From positions 1 through 44,225 of the forward strand of contig CACYXJ010000013.1 in NCBI GenBank assembly GCA_902778375.1: 44,225 nt of DNA, written 5' to 3'. Source of the DNA: an uncultured Erysipelotrichaceae bacterium (lineage in GTDB: Bacteria > Bacillota_I > Bacilli_A > Erysipelotrichales > Erysipelotrichaceae). Below are positions 22,027-31,185 of the stretch, one piece after another; the first letter of the stretch is position 1, and the number at the start of each line of letters is the position of its first letter. The position numbers and the translations under genes were made by a program. Below the pieces are notes generated by a model. It saw only the letters and a list, made by a program, of their open reading frames with translations, made no database searches and was not told where the DNA came from.

Positions 22027-23939
22027 ATGATATTCGCGAAAACGCGATGTTTCTCACGTTACTTTGCATCGTATGCGCCTGGCTGTACAGTCACTGGCTG
22101 ATCTCTGTATCTCTGTGTACGCTGTGTCTTTTGCTTCACAGCAGGAAGAAAAGCCTGCTGATCATGATTCCGCTGTTTCTGCTTCTGTCCTTTCCGCGGT
22201 ATCAGAACGCGCTGCCGGCACTTGAAAAAGGCACTGTGGCAGAGGTTCATGAAAAATATGCGATCATACAGAACAGCAGTACAAGAGTACTGGTCTATAC
22301 GGAAACACCGCTGGAATTTGATGCCGAAGTACAGTTCGATGATCCCTATTACGAAGAAATCCGTTCCGCGCAGGGATTTTTCCTGTTTGACTTTTCCGCA
22401 TATCTGAAGCGGCGCGGCGTTTATTTTCAGACGGATGAATCGTGTCTGAAGATCGTGCAGCACTCCGGAAGCATCCGCAGCCGTCTGCAAAGAAGGATCG
22501 GTTCCTGTTTTGAAGGAGACACTGCCGCGTATCTGAACAAGATCCTTCTAAATATATCCGATGACGGGTTTGCAGATTCCTTTCTTTTCCGGCAGGGATT
22601 TGCCGCTGTCGGTTTCCTGATGTTATGCGAGAGTCTTCTTTCTCTGTTTCTGAAAGAGAAAACAAAGAAGAAGTGTTCGCTGTTTCTTTCGTTATCACTG
22701 GCAATTGTATTTCATATGCCGTTTGGTCTGCTGCAGCATACTGTTTTCCGGCTGATGCGCATGCTGCCGCTGAACAGCAGGGAACAGTTCTGTCTGGCAA
22801 CAGTAACAGTTCTTGTCCTGAAACCGCAGGAAGCAGTATCGGCAGCTTTTCTGCTGCCGCTGTTGTTCCGGGTTTCATCCCTGATCAGGGATCTGGATGA
22901 TTCAGTCAGAACAACACTGATTCTGCTGTATCAGAGTTTTACTTATCAGAGGATGTCGCCGCTGCAGTCTATCCTGTTTCCTTTCTTCATGCGGATCAAC
23001 GGTTTTTTCTTTTTAATTGCCTGTCTTCAGGTTATTGTACCGGATGTTTCGTTTATGTCTTTATTCCGGTTAAGCAGTTATCTTGATGTCCTGGTGAACC
23101 TGTTTTCGATAAAAGGCAGCTGTCTGGGAATCGGCATGACTGCCTATCTGATCCTGGCAGTGTATTATCTCTCCCGGAAAAATCTGCGTAAACTTCTGCC
23201 GGCATGTACCTTGCTGTTTCAGCTTTTCGGTCTGTTTCATCCCTGTGCCGAAATCACATTCATCAATGTCGGCCAGGGTGACAGCATTCTCATACGGCAG
23301 CCGTTCAACACGATGAACATGCTGGTGGATACCGGAAAACCGGAAATGAAAGACCGTCTGTATACATTTCTTGACAGCAAGGGAATCAGAAATCTTGATA
23401 CGCTTGTGATCACCCATGAAGACAGTGATCATTCCGGCAATATGGAATGTGTCAGTCAGGATTATCATCCGGCAATGACCGTCACAGAACATCAGTCGTC
23501 TTTCACCAGCGGATCCATTCTCTTTTATGATCTAAACCGCATTGATGAAGAAGACAGAAACCGCTCTTCGGTCGTCCTTTATTTCAGGATGAACGGAATG
23601 TATGTGATGCTGATGGGTGATGCCGACCAGGTGACGGAGGAAGATATTATATACAGATACGGAAACCTGAAATGTGACGTTCTGAAACTGAGTCATCACG
23701 GGTCAGCCACCGGCAACTGTGATCGCTTTCTCGATGCTGTCAGATGCAGTGTCGCCATCATTTCCAGCGGCGCATTTGAAATCTATCATCATCCCAGTCC
23801 GCAGACAGTCAGACGGCTCAGAAAAAGACATATACCCTATGTTGATACAAAAGATGAAGGAGATATCACGATCCTCTGTCTTCCTGGTGTGAATTTGCTG
23901 ATTACCTCACAGGGGAAAGTTGCTATAATAGCAACGTAA
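22023..23939 (+). CDS. comEC: ComEC DNA uptake channel
   Basis: 638 residues, shorter than the usual 700-800. Forms the membrane channel that passes single-stranded DNA in transformation. Parts in order: N-terminal helices (about 8-60), a short OB-like region (about 70-155), multi-helix competence domain (about 190-420) and a C-terminal metallo-beta-lactamase-like domain (INVGQGDSILI, LVITHEDSDHSGN, VLKLSHHGSATGN, IISSG). The metal-binding motif THEDSDHSG is intact. It overlaps comEA by four bases and is followed one base later by holA. Presence of both comE genes suggests competence for transformation, but other com genes are outside the window. Confidence 0.93.
   Translation: MNDIRENAMFLTLLCIVCAWLYSHWLISVSLCTLCLLLHSRKKSLLIMIPLFLLLSFPRYQNALPALEKGTVAEVHEKYAIIQNSSTRVLVYTETPLEFDAEVQFDDPYYEEIRSAQGFFLFDFSAYLKRRGVYFQTDESCLKIVQHSGSIRSRLQRRIGSCFEGDTAAYLNKILLNISDDGFADSFLFRQGFAAVGFLMLCESLLSLFLKEKTKKKCSLFLSLSLAIVFHMPFGLLQHTVFRLMRMLPLNSREQFCLATVTVLVLKPQEAVSAAFLLPLLFRVSSLIRDLDDSVRTTLILLYQSFTYQRMSPLQSILFPFFMRINGFFFLIACLQVIVPDVSFMSLFRLSSYLDVLVNLFSIKGSCLGIGMTAYLILAVYYLSRKNLRKLLPACTLLFQLFGLFHPCAEITFINVGQGDSILIRQPFNTMNMLVDTGKPEMKDRLYTFLDSKGIRNLDTLVITHEDSDHSGNMECVSQDYHPAMTVTEHQSSFTSGSILFYDLNRIDEEDRNRSSVVLYFRMNGMYVMLMGDADQVTEEDIIYRYGNLKCDVLKLSHHGSATGNCDRFLDAVRCSVAIISSGAFEIYHHPSPQTVRRLRKRHIPYVDTKDEGDITILCLPGVNLLITSQGKVAIIAT
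23920..23936 (+). promoter_or_regulatory. Palindromic holA promoter at the end of comEC
   Basis: GTTGCTA, TAA, TAGCAAC is a perfect 7-bp inverted repeat that contains TGC-TATAAT (extended -10, 23922-23930). The -10 ends ten bases before the holA ATG, so a transcript from it would be nearly leaderless. Confidence 0.5.
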
Positions 23940-23940
23940 T

Positions 23941-24948
23941 ATGAGTATCTATATTCTTTCAGGAAAAGACATATACAGACTTCAGGAGAATCTGCGTCAC
24001 ATTCTCAGGAATCACAGTATCGACAAGGAACATACGTTTGTTTTTGACGCGTCGGAAAAGAAAAGCTTCCGGTTCGATGCTGCGATCATGGAATGCGACA
24101 CTTTTTCATTGTTCGACGAAGATGACAAGGCAGTGATCATCCGTGATCCGTATTTTCTCAATGCCGGGAAGAAGAATGAAGGCACCGGAACAAAGAAAAG
24201 CACCGATAAGGATGCTGAAGTCAGAATGTCGATTCTTGAACAGTATCTGAAAAAACCGAATCCCCATGCGGTACTGATCTTTTACTGCCGCGGTTTCGAA
24301 GCGGACAGCCGCAAAAAGGAATACAAACTGCTGCAGAAGCACAGGGCAGAGATCATCCGTCTTCAGAAGATGAAGAAATGGGAGTTCGAAAACTATACCG
24401 ACAAACAGCTTTCTCTCAATCATCTGCGTCTGAACAGAGACGCCAGGGCAGAACTTCTCAACCGCATCGACGGTGACACACTCTTGCTGCACAATGCCAT
24501 CGACAAGATGGTGCTTTACGGCCAGGAGAATCTCGATCTCAATGATGTCACACATCTTGTTTCCCTGAATCCGGAAGTCAATGTCTTTCAGATGTCGAAT
24601 GCCTTTATCCGTCATGATTTTGCCGGTGTGATCCAGGCCCGTGACGAAATGCTCAGCAGCAACTACGATTACCTGGCACTGATCATGATGCTTGCCGGAA
24701 GACTCAGAACCTATTACAAGTACAAACTGCTGTACGAAAAGGGGTATTCGGAAGGGGAAATCGCTACCAGGTTCAGGGCGAACGAATATGCTGTCAAGAT
24801 TTCCCTGGAAGCCGCCTCATCCATCAGCAGCAGAAAACTGCTGGAATGGCTTTGCGAACTGGCAGAGCTCGATCAGAATATCAAGGCCGGCAAAACCGAT
24901 CCGGGATACGGATTTGAAATGTTTATCTTAAGGAATGCGAAACGATAA
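23941..24948 (+). CDS. holA: DNA polymerase III delta subunit
   Basis: 335 residues. Delta subunit of the clamp loader, which opens the sliding clamp. Seen: N-terminal IYILSGKDIYRLQENLRHI, the conserved mid region with HAVLIFYCRGFEADSRKK, and the C-terminal helical collar domain (FQMSNAFIRHDFAGVIQ, LIMMLAGRLRTYYKYKLLY). Length is normal (about 330-345). No Shine-Dalgarno site precedes the ATG, which follows comEC by one base; a -10 box lies just upstream. holA after comEC is the usual Bacillota order. Its TAA overlaps the ATG of the next gene. Confidence 0.93.
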   Translation: MSIYILSGKDIYRLQENLRHILRNHSIDKEHTFVFDASEKKSFRFDAAIMECDTFSLFDEDDKAVIIRDPYFLNAGKKNEGTGTKKSTDKDAEVRMSILEQYLKKPNPHAVLIFYCRGFEADSRKKEYKLLQKHRAEIIRLQKMKKWEFENYTDKQLSLNHLRLNRDARAELLNRIDGDTLLLHNAIDKMVLYGQENLDLNDVTHLVSLNPEVNVFQMSNAFIRHDFAGVIQARDEMLSSNYDYLALIMMLAGRLRTYYKYKLLYEKGYSEGEIATRFRANEYAVKISLEAASSISSRKLLEWLCELAELDQNIKAGKTDPGYGFEMFILRNAKR

Positions 24949-26150
24949 TGCAGGCAATCAGGGAATTATATAAAATGGGACGCGGTCCCAGCAGTTCACA
25001 TACACTGGCACCCGAAAGGGCATGCAGGCTATTTACCGAAGTCAACGGAGTATTCCCGTATTACCGGGTGGAACTCTATGGCTCACTGTCATTGACAGGA
25101 AAGGGACACTGCACCGATCAGGTCATCATCGAAACACTTCCGTCGGAATGCGAAGTCGTCTTCTGTCTGGACTGGGACGAAGAATTTCCGAACGGTTTTT
25201 ATCTGCGTGCCCTGGATGAGAACAAAAACGAAGTCATGAAATGGACGGTATTCTCAGTCGGCGGCGGAACGATCGAAATCAAGGAGTATCCTGTGAACTT
25301 CAGCAGAGAGATCTATACGGAAAACAGTTTCGACGAGATCCGGGAAATACTTGCAAGTGAAGATATTTCGATCAGCGAATATGTATTTATTCATGAACCG
25401 GGCCTCAGAGAATATCTTTCTGACATGATCGACGGGATGTGCGCGTGTGTTCAGAGAGGTCTTAAAACCGAAGGTATCCTGCCGGGCAAGCTGCATATGT
25501 ACCGCTCGGCTGCCAAACTGTACCGTGAATCCCTGGATATCTCTGTGGCGGAACGGAATGACCTGCGGCTGATGGCCTATGCTCATGCGGCAGGGGAAGA
25601 GAACGCGGCCGGCAATACCTGTGTTACGGCACCGACTTTAGGTGCCTGCGGTGTCCTTGCGGCGATGATGTATTACTGTCTGGAGGATCTTTCCGTTGAA
25701 AGGGACAGACTGATCGATGCCCTTGCCGTCGGCGGTCTATTCGGCAACCTGATCAAACAGAACGCGACGATTTCCGGTGCTGTCGGCGGATGCCAGGCGG
25801 AAGTCGGAGCGGCTGTTTCTATGGCTGCCGCGGCCTATGCTTTTCTGATGAATCTCAATATCAGCCAGATCGAATATGCGGCTGAGATCGGAATGGAACA
25901 CCATCTGGGACTCACCTGCGATCCGGTAATGGGATATGTCATGATCCCCTGTATCGAACGCAATGCCATGGGAGTTCTTAGGGCAATCGACGCCGCAGTA
26001 CTGGCAAAATACATGAGCCGGGTCAGAGGCCATCTGGTTTCATTCGACATGGTCGTCCAGACGATGAATGAAACCGGCAAATCATTGCCGAGAGAACTGA
26101 AGGAGACTTCGGAAGGAGGCCTCGCAAAGGAGTTCGAGCATGGCTTCTGA
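24948..26150 (+). CDS. sdaA: L-serine dehydratase, iron-sulfur type, single chain
   Basis: 400 residues. Converts L-serine to pyruvate and ammonia using a [4Fe-4S] cluster. Seen: the N-terminal KMGRGPSSSHTLAPERA loop of the beta domain, and in the alpha domain CVTAPTLGACG, ISGAVGGCQAEVG and GLTCDPVMGYVMIPCIERN, whose cysteines are the expected cluster ligands. It is the fused E. coli-like form rather than the two-subunit SdaAA/SdaAB of many Bacillota, somewhat shorter than E. coli SdaA (454). It overlaps holA by one base and the glycosylase gene by 11 bases, so it is embedded in a DNA-maintenance operon. A weak AAGGAA serves as ribosome site. Confidence 0.92.
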   Translation: MQAIRELYKMGRGPSSSHTLAPERACRLFTEVNGVFPYYRVELYGSLSLTGKGHCTDQVIIETLPSECEVVFCLDWDEEFPNGFYLRALDENKNEVMKWTVFSVGGGTIEIKEYPVNFSREIYTENSFDEIREILASEDISISEYVFIHEPGLREYLSDMIDGMCACVQRGLKTEGILPGKLHMYRSAAKLYRESLDISVAERNDLRLMAYAHAAGEENAAGNTCVTAPTLGACGVLAAMMYYCLEDLSVERDRLIDALAVGGLFGNLIKQNATISGAVGGCQAEVGAAVSMAAAAYAFLMNLNISQIEYAAEIGMEHHLGLTCDPVMGYVMIPCIERNAMGVLRAIDAAVLAKYMSRVRGHLVSFDMVVQTMNETGKSLPRELKETSEGGLAKEFEHGF

Positions 26151-26628
26151 GCGGGTATTTCATACTTTCGGACCTGTCTTTGACGAAAACTCAAAGATCC
26201 TGATCCTCGGTTCGTTCCCTTCGGTTGTGTCCCGTCAGCAGAACTTCTACTATGCCAACCGTTCCAACCGTTTCTGGCCGCTGCTCGCTGAGCTCTTCGA
26301 AGAGGAAATCACGGACAGAAAACAGTTCTGTCTGGACCATCATATCGCTTTGTGGGATGTAATCGAATCATGCCGGATCGACGGTTCCAGTGATGCATCG
26401 ATCAGGGACGTAAAAGCCAATGACATCGGATCCCTGGTAGAGAAGACTGCCATCCGGACTGTCTTTACAACCGGACAGAAGGCAGCTGATCTCTACCGCA
26501 AATATGTTCAGTGCGATATCGAACATATCGCTCTGCCAAGCACATCCGGTGCCAATGCGGCAATGTCATTTGCCAAACTGAAGGAAAGATATCAAATCAT
26601 TCTGGAGAAACTGTATGAAGAAGCCTGA
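26140..26628 (+). CDS. DNA-deoxyinosine glycosylase (uracil-DNA glycosylase family 6)
   Basis: 162 residues. Removes hypoxanthine, the product of adenine deamination, from DNA. Seen: ILILGSFPSVVSRQQNFYY and NRFWPLL, which form the active-site loop of the family, and LPSTSGANA as the second motif. The HhH-less single domain and length fit the hypoxanthine-DNA glycosylase (family 6) group. AAAGGAG lies within the end of sdaA upstream; the 3' end overlaps the U32 gene by 14 bases. Confidence 0.87.
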   Translation: MASERVFHTFGPVFDENSKILILGSFPSVVSRQQNFYYANRSNRFWPLLAELFEEEITDRKQFCLDHHIALWDVIESCRIDGSSDASIRDVKANDIGSLVEKTAIRTVFTTGQKAADLYRKYVQCDIEHIALPSTSGANAAMSFAKLKERYQIILEKLYEEA

Positions 26629-28768
26629 ACTGTTATCACCGGCCGGAAATATGGACGCGCTGAGGGCTGCTGTTGCCGGCGGCTGCGATGCGGTATTTCT
26701 CGGTCTTAATATATTCTCCGCCCGTGCCTTTGCCGGGAATTTTGATCATGAAGAACTGATCGAAGCAGTCAGATACTGCCATATCCGCAATGTCAAGGTC
26801 TATGTGACAGTCAATACGATGCTGTTTGAACCGGAGATCGAAAGGGCGAAGAAGGAAATCGCATTCCTGTATGAGAATGATGTCGACGCCCTGCTGATCC
26901 AGGATCTCGGTCTGTTCCATTATGTCCGTACCTGTTTCCCGGATTTCGATATTCACTGCAGTACCCAGATGCATATCCATAACACAGCCGGTGTCAGAAT
27001 GATGCAGCAGGAAGGGGCGAAGCGTGTTGTCCTTGCCCGTGAGTCACCGATCGAACTGATCCGTGAAGCATGTCAGACCGGGATGGAAATCGAGGCATTC
27101 GTATACGGCGCCATCTGTATCAGCTACAGCGGCCAGTGCCTGATGAGCGCTTCGGTAAAGAACCGTTCCGCCAACCGCGGCATGTGTGCCCAGTGCTGCC
27201 GTCTGAAGTATTTCCCGGACAGCGGATCCTTCCGGGACGGTGATTATGCCCTGAGTCCGAAAGATCTGAACGTTCTCGACCGTCTGCCGGAACTTCTCGA
27301 TGCCGGTGTCAGCAGTCTGAAGATCGAAGGCCGCATGAAACGTCCGGAATATGTCTATCTTGTCACGAAAACATTCCGGGAAGCAATCGATGCCTGGGCT
27401 GAAGGAAGAACATACCGTGTATCGAAAGAACGGATGAAACAGCTGCTTCTGATGTTCAACCGAGGTTTCAGTGAAGGCCATCTGTTCCATGCCTCGACAG
27501 ATGAGCGGATGAGTCACTACCGGCCGAATCATATCGGTGTCACGATCGGCACCGTCCAGCAATACAAAAACGGCAAAGTACAGGTGAGACTCAGCGACAC
27601 GCTGCACCAGCATGACGGTCTCCGTATCCTGAACGAGCCGAATGACACCGGTCTTACCGCCGTGAAGATCGAACGCGACGGAAAACTGGTCAATGAAGCA
27701 AAAGCAGGTGACACGGTCTGGCTGGACTGCAGGTCGAAACCGTATCCGAAAAAGGGTCAGAAACTGCAGAAAACGACCGACGCGGTGCTGCTGGAGGAAA
27801 TCAGAAAGAGCATTGCTGTTCCCCGCAGAAACAGAATCAATGTCAGATATGAGGCGAAAGCCGGCATGCCGCTGATGCTGACTGCGCAGGATGAACGCGG
27901 CAATGAAGTTTTCTATGAAAGTGACTTTATCGTCCAGAAAGCAAAAAACGCCCCGTTGAGCAAGGAACGTATCAGCGAAGCACTGGCCAAAACCGGTCAG
28001 GAACCATATGAAATTGTTTCCATTGACGGAACCATGGATGAGATCTTCCTGCCGGTATCGGTCATCAATGAAGCCAGAAGATCATTGCTGTCGCTTCTTT
28101 CCGATACCAGGTCCCGTCTGTATGGTAACCGTATGGGACAGCAGCCGTATCATCTGGAACTTCAGAAACCAGCTGTGACGCATTCCCGTCTGCTTGTTTC
28201 CGCACAGAGAATATCACCGGATGAAGATGACAGATATGAGATCACAAGTGAGACACCTGTGATCGACCAGCAGCTGAAAGACGGCTGTGCCGGGGAAGGG
28301 ATGGTACTTGGCGAACTTGGTGATCTTTACAATCTGAAAGCCCGCTGCATCGGCGGCATGACACTGAATGCGGCCAATTCCTACAGCATTGCCTGGCTTC
28401 TGCATATAGGCCTGGAATCAGTCATTCTGTCTTCTGAAATCAGCAACGATCATACCAAGGCATCACTTGAAGCCTTTGCGGACCGTTATGGCTTTACACC
28501 GGATATCTACCGGCTTGTATACGGACGCAGGGTATTGATGTATATCAAGGATCATTTCCAGACAGACAGGAATCTTAACGCAATCAATGATTTGCATGGA
28601 AATAATTACAAAGTGGTATATAATACTAATCATACCGAAATTCTGGAACCAAAAGCTCTTGTCAGCAGCAATCCTTACTGCTGGGGAAGCTATCTGATTC
28701 CGGATGAATCGGCAGACTATAAGGAGATAGTGGAGGAAGCATATGAAGAAATTCATGGAAGAATTTAA
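26615..28768 (+). CDS. U32 family peptidase-like protein (RlhA/YrrO-like)
   Basis: 717 residues. U32 domain in the first half (PELLSPAGNMDALRAAVAGG, DAVFLGLNIFSARAFAGNF, the HIHNTAGVRMMQQEGAKRVVL segment, and the cysteine cluster CLMSASVKNRSANRGMCAQCCRLKY), followed by a long C-terminal DUF3656-type region. Family members were named collagenases; E. coli RlhA of this architecture is needed for hydroxylation of a cytidine in 23S rRNA. The cysteines suggest a metal or Fe-S site. Which role applies cannot be told here. It overlaps its neighbours on both sides (14 and 26 bases). Confidence 0.88.
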   Translation: MKKPELLSPAGNMDALRAAVAGGCDAVFLGLNIFSARAFAGNFDHEELIEAVRYCHIRNVKVYVTVNTMLFEPEIERAKKEIAFLYENDVDALLIQDLGLFHYVRTCFPDFDIHCSTQMHIHNTAGVRMMQQEGAKRVVLARESPIELIREACQTGMEIEAFVYGAICISYSGQCLMSASVKNRSANRGMCAQCCRLKYFPDSGSFRDGDYALSPKDLNVLDRLPELLDAGVSSLKIEGRMKRPEYVYLVTKTFREAIDAWAEGRTYRVSKERMKQLLLMFNRGFSEGHLFHASTDERMSHYRPNHIGVTIGTVQQYKNGKVQVRLSDTLHQHDGLRILNEPNDTGLTAVKIERDGKLVNEAKAGDTVWLDCRSKPYPKKGQKLQKTTDAVLLEEIRKSIAVPRRNRINVRYEAKAGMPLMLTAQDERGNEVFYESDFIVQKAKNAPLSKERISEALAKTGQEPYEIVSIDGTMDEIFLPVSVINEARRSLLSLLSDTRSRLYGNRMGQQPYHLELQKPAVTHSRLLVSAQRISPDEDDRYEITSETPVIDQQLKDGCAGEGMVLGELGDLYNLKARCIGGMTLNAANSYSIAWLLHIGLESVILSSEISNDHTKASLEAFADRYGFTPDIYRLVYGRRVLMYIKDHFQTDRNLNAINDLHGNNYKVVYNTNHTEILEPKALVSSNPYCWGSYLIPDESADYKEIVEEAYEEIHGRI

Positions 28769-29135
28769 GGCGTTTGCCTTAAAGGGAAATGTCATGGACA
28801 TGGCCATTGGTGTCATTATTGCCGGCGCATTTTCCAACATCATCACTGCATTGACAGAGAACATTATCAATCCGATCATCGGACTCCTGTTCCAGATGGA
28901 CCTCAGCCAGGTCGTCATTCACATGGGTTCTGTTGACCTCGGCATCGGTAATTTCATTTCTGCCATCATCAACTTCGTCATCCTGGCATTTGTCCTGTTC
29001 ACAATGGTCAAGGCTGTTAACAAGATGATGGATGCGACAAAGAAGCAGGAAGAAGAAGCACCGGCTCCGGCACCGGAAAAGAGCGACGAACTCAAAGCTC
29101 TCGAAGAAATCGTCGAACTGCTGAAGAACAAATAA
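28743..29135 (+). CDS. mscL: Large-conductance mechanosensitive channel MscL
   Basis: 130 residues. Pentameric channel that opens under membrane tension during osmotic downshock. Seen: the N-terminal amphipathic helix MKKFMEEFKAFALKGNVMDMAIGVIIAGAF running into TM1, a short periplasmic loop, TM2 (FISAIINFVILAFVLFTMVKAVN) and a cytoplasmic helix ending in ELKALEEIVELLKNK. A Pro/Ala-Glu linker precedes the last helix. GGAGG overlaps the end of the U32 gene. A TATAAT at 28619-28624 within that gene could be an internal promoter but has no good -35. Confidence 0.95.
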   Translation: MKKFMEEFKAFALKGNVMDMAIGVIIAGAFSNIITALTENIINPIIGLLFQMDLSQVVIHMGSVDLGIGNFISAIINFVILAFVLFTMVKAVNKMMDATKKQEEEAPAPAPEKSDELKALEEIVELLKNK

Positions 29136-29157
29136 GCATAAGACAGCGATACCAATG

Positions 29158-29187
29158 ACAGCGGAAAAACACATCCGCTGTTTTTTT
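29158..29187 (+). terminator. Terminator after mscL
   Basis: ACAGCGGA (29158-29165), loop, TCCGCTGT (29174-29181), then seven T. Ends the comEA-mscL unit. Confidence 0.9.
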
Positions 29188-29190
29188 GTC

Positions 29191-29199
29191 TGTTAGAAT
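29191..29199 (+). promoter_or_regulatory. Probable uidA promoter (extended -10)
   Basis: TGT followed by TAGAAT (29194-29199), 40 bases before the uidA ATG. No clear -35. No operator-like repeat is seen. Confidence 0.45.
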
Positions 29200-29239
29200 A
29201 TAAGTAACTACAGCTTTTCAGATGAAAGGAGAATTTCAA

Positions 29240-31033
29240 ATGGAATCAATGCTTTTCCCATGCGTCAATGCCTGCCGCAGCTGTTTTCTTCTGGACGGTC
29301 TCTGGAAAATGCAGTTTGATCCGGAAGGAACAGGAGAACAGGAAAACTGGCAGAACGGACTTCCGGATTCTTTCAGCATACCGGTGCCGGCGAGTTTTTC
29401 CGACCTGTTCACCGACGCGCGTATCAGAGACTACTGCGGTGATTTCTGGTATGAAAGATCATTTTATCTGGACAATGACAGTTCCCGGGATGTGATCCTG
29501 CGCTTTGGCAGTATTACCCACCGTGCGGTCATTTATATCAACGGCACGGAAGCCGGAAGACATGAAGGCGGCTTTACACCGGTCGTTCTCAATATTACCC
29601 CGCTTGTCAGATTTGATGCCCGCAACAGAATATCGGTCAGAGTCAACAACAAGCTGAACGAAACAAGTCTTCCCTGCGGCGCGGTGAAAGTGCTGCCGGA
29701 CGGCAGAAAACTGGCAGCTCCGTACTTTGACTTTTTCAATTACTCCGGCATTCAGAGAAGTGTTTATCTTCTGAGAATTCCGAAAGAGTCCATCATCGAT
29801 TATGACACCAGGATCTCTCTTACAGATGACCGGGCGGAGATACAGTACTCCATAAAGACCAGCGGAACCCATGAATGCATTGCCGAGATCTTTGATCGGA
29901 AAGGCAGTCTGGTTGCGGAATCAGCCGGTAGGGAAGGGACGCTGGTGATCGAAAATCCGCATCTCTGGAAGGTATATGACGGTTATCTCTATACTCTTGT
30001 GATACGGATCGTTGACGGCGGTCATGATATCGACAAGTATCCGGCCCGCCTCGGTATCAGGACAATTGAAGTCAGAGACGGGAAAATACTTCTGAACAAT
30101 GAGGAAATCTATCTCAAAGGATACGGCAAACATGAGGATTTCGAAGTCATTGGCAGAACCTTCAGCTATCCGGTAGCCAAAAGGGACTTCGAACTGATGA
30201 AATGGTCCAATGCCAACTGTTTCCGTACCAGCCATTATCCATATGCGGAGGAATGGTATCAGATGGCGGATGAGGAAGGAATCCTGATCATCGACGAAGT
30301 ACCGGCCGTCGGTATGATGCGCTCATTGATGAATTTCGCCGATGCCGGAAAAGGATCGGAAGAATCATACTTCTTCAATGCCCCGACAGTGGATCAGCTG
30401 CAGGAAAATCATAAAACCGCTTTGCGGGAAATGATCACAAGAGACAAAAACCATCCTTCGGTGATTGCTTTCAGTATATTCAACGAACCGGAAACGACTT
30501 ATCCGTCCGCACTTGCGTATTTCCGGCCGCTGTTCTCTCTGGCAAGGGAACTGGACGTTCAGAACAGACCGCTGACCGGAGCGCTGCTGATGAGCAGCAG
30601 GCCTGATACCGATCTGACTTATGAACTATGCGATTTCGTCAGTCTGAACCGTTATTACGGATGGTATGTCGCAGGCGGACCGGAACTGATGAGCGCGGAA
30701 GACATGTTCCGGCGGGAAATGGATGGCTGGAAAAGAGTCCTGCAGGGCAAACCGCTGATCTTTACCGAGTTTGGTGCCGATACTTCCGCTTATGAGCATA
30801 AGCTTCCTTCCGTCATGTGGTCGCAGGAATACCAGAATGAATACTATGAAATGAACTTCCGGGTAATGGACAGTTATGACTTTATTAAGGGTGAACTGGT
30901 ATGGAATTTCGCCGATTTCCAGACAACCGAAGGAGTCATGCGCGTCAACGGCAACAAGAAAGGCATCTTCACAAGAAACCGCCAGCCGAAGGATGCCGCA
31001 TTCCTGCTGAAGAAACGCTGGGAAAACAAATAA
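29240..31033 (+). CDS. uidA: Beta-glucuronidase, GH2
   Basis: 597 residues. Cleaves glucuronic acid from glucuronides. Sugar-binding and immunoglobulin-like domains (about 1-270) are followed by the catalytic TIM barrel. Seen: acid/base E416 (FNEPET), nucleophile E510 (IFTEFGAD), and the glucuronate-specific NxK pair N572/K574 in GNKKGIFTRNRQPK, as in E. coli (E413, E504, N566, K568). There is no signal peptide. The loop between VPAVG and RDKNHPS is about 42 residues, close to E. coli's 41, suggesting a Loop 1-type enzyme. Start: GAAAGGAG is spaced for 29240, and the in-frame ATG at 29222 lies on that ribosome site. It is single, with no glucuronide transporter or UidR-like repressor beside it. 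Confidence 0.96.
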   Translation: MESMLFPCVNACRSCFLLDGLWKMQFDPEGTGEQENWQNGLPDSFSIPVPASFSDLFTDARIRDYCGDFWYERSFYLDNDSSRDVILRFGSITHRAVIYINGTEAGRHEGGFTPVVLNITPLVRFDARNRISVRVNNKLNETSLPCGAVKVLPDGRKLAAPYFDFFNYSGIQRSVYLLRIPKESIIDYDTRISLTDDRAEIQYSIKTSGTHECIAEIFDRKGSLVAESAGREGTLVIENPHLWKVYDGYLYTLVIRIVDGGHDIDKYPARLGIRTIEVRDGKILLNNEEIYLKGYGKHEDFEVIGRTFSYPVAKRDFELMKWSNANCFRTSHYPYAEEWYQMADEEGILIIDEVPAVGMMRSLMNFADAGKGSEESYFFNAPTVDQLQENHKTALREMITRDKNHPSVIAFSIFNEPETTYPSALAYFRPLFSLARELDVQNRPLTGALLMSSRPDTDLTYELCDFVSLNRYYGWYVAGGPELMSAEDMFRREMDGWKRVLQGKPLIFTEFGADTSAYEHKLPSVMWSQEYQNEYYEMNFRVMDSYDFIKGELVWNFADFQTTEGVMRVNGNKKGIFTRNRQPKDAAFLLKKRWENK

Positions 31034-31039
31034 TTCAGG

Positions 31040-31075
31040 AATACATTCCGACTGAAGGCGGGATGTATTTTTTTT
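31040..31075 (+). terminator. Terminator after uidA
   Basis: AATACATTCCG (31040-31050) pairs with CGGGATGTATT (31059-31069) with one mismatch, then TTTTTTTT. Confidence 0.88.
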
Positions 31076-31133
31076 GACTGGCAGATGATATCTGTCAGTT
31101 CTGTCAAACCTGTTTTCATGACCTCTGTATACC

Positions 31134-31162
31134 TTTCACTGGCGCATGTATTTTGGTATAAT
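31134..31162 (+). promoter_or_regulatory. smc operon promoter
   Basis: -35 TTTCAC (31134-31139), 17-base spacer, TGG + TATAAT (31157-31162), an extended -10. The AAGGAG site and ATG follow. Confidence 0.65.
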
Positions 31163-31185
31163 ATTTGAGGTTTAAGGAGAAATCA

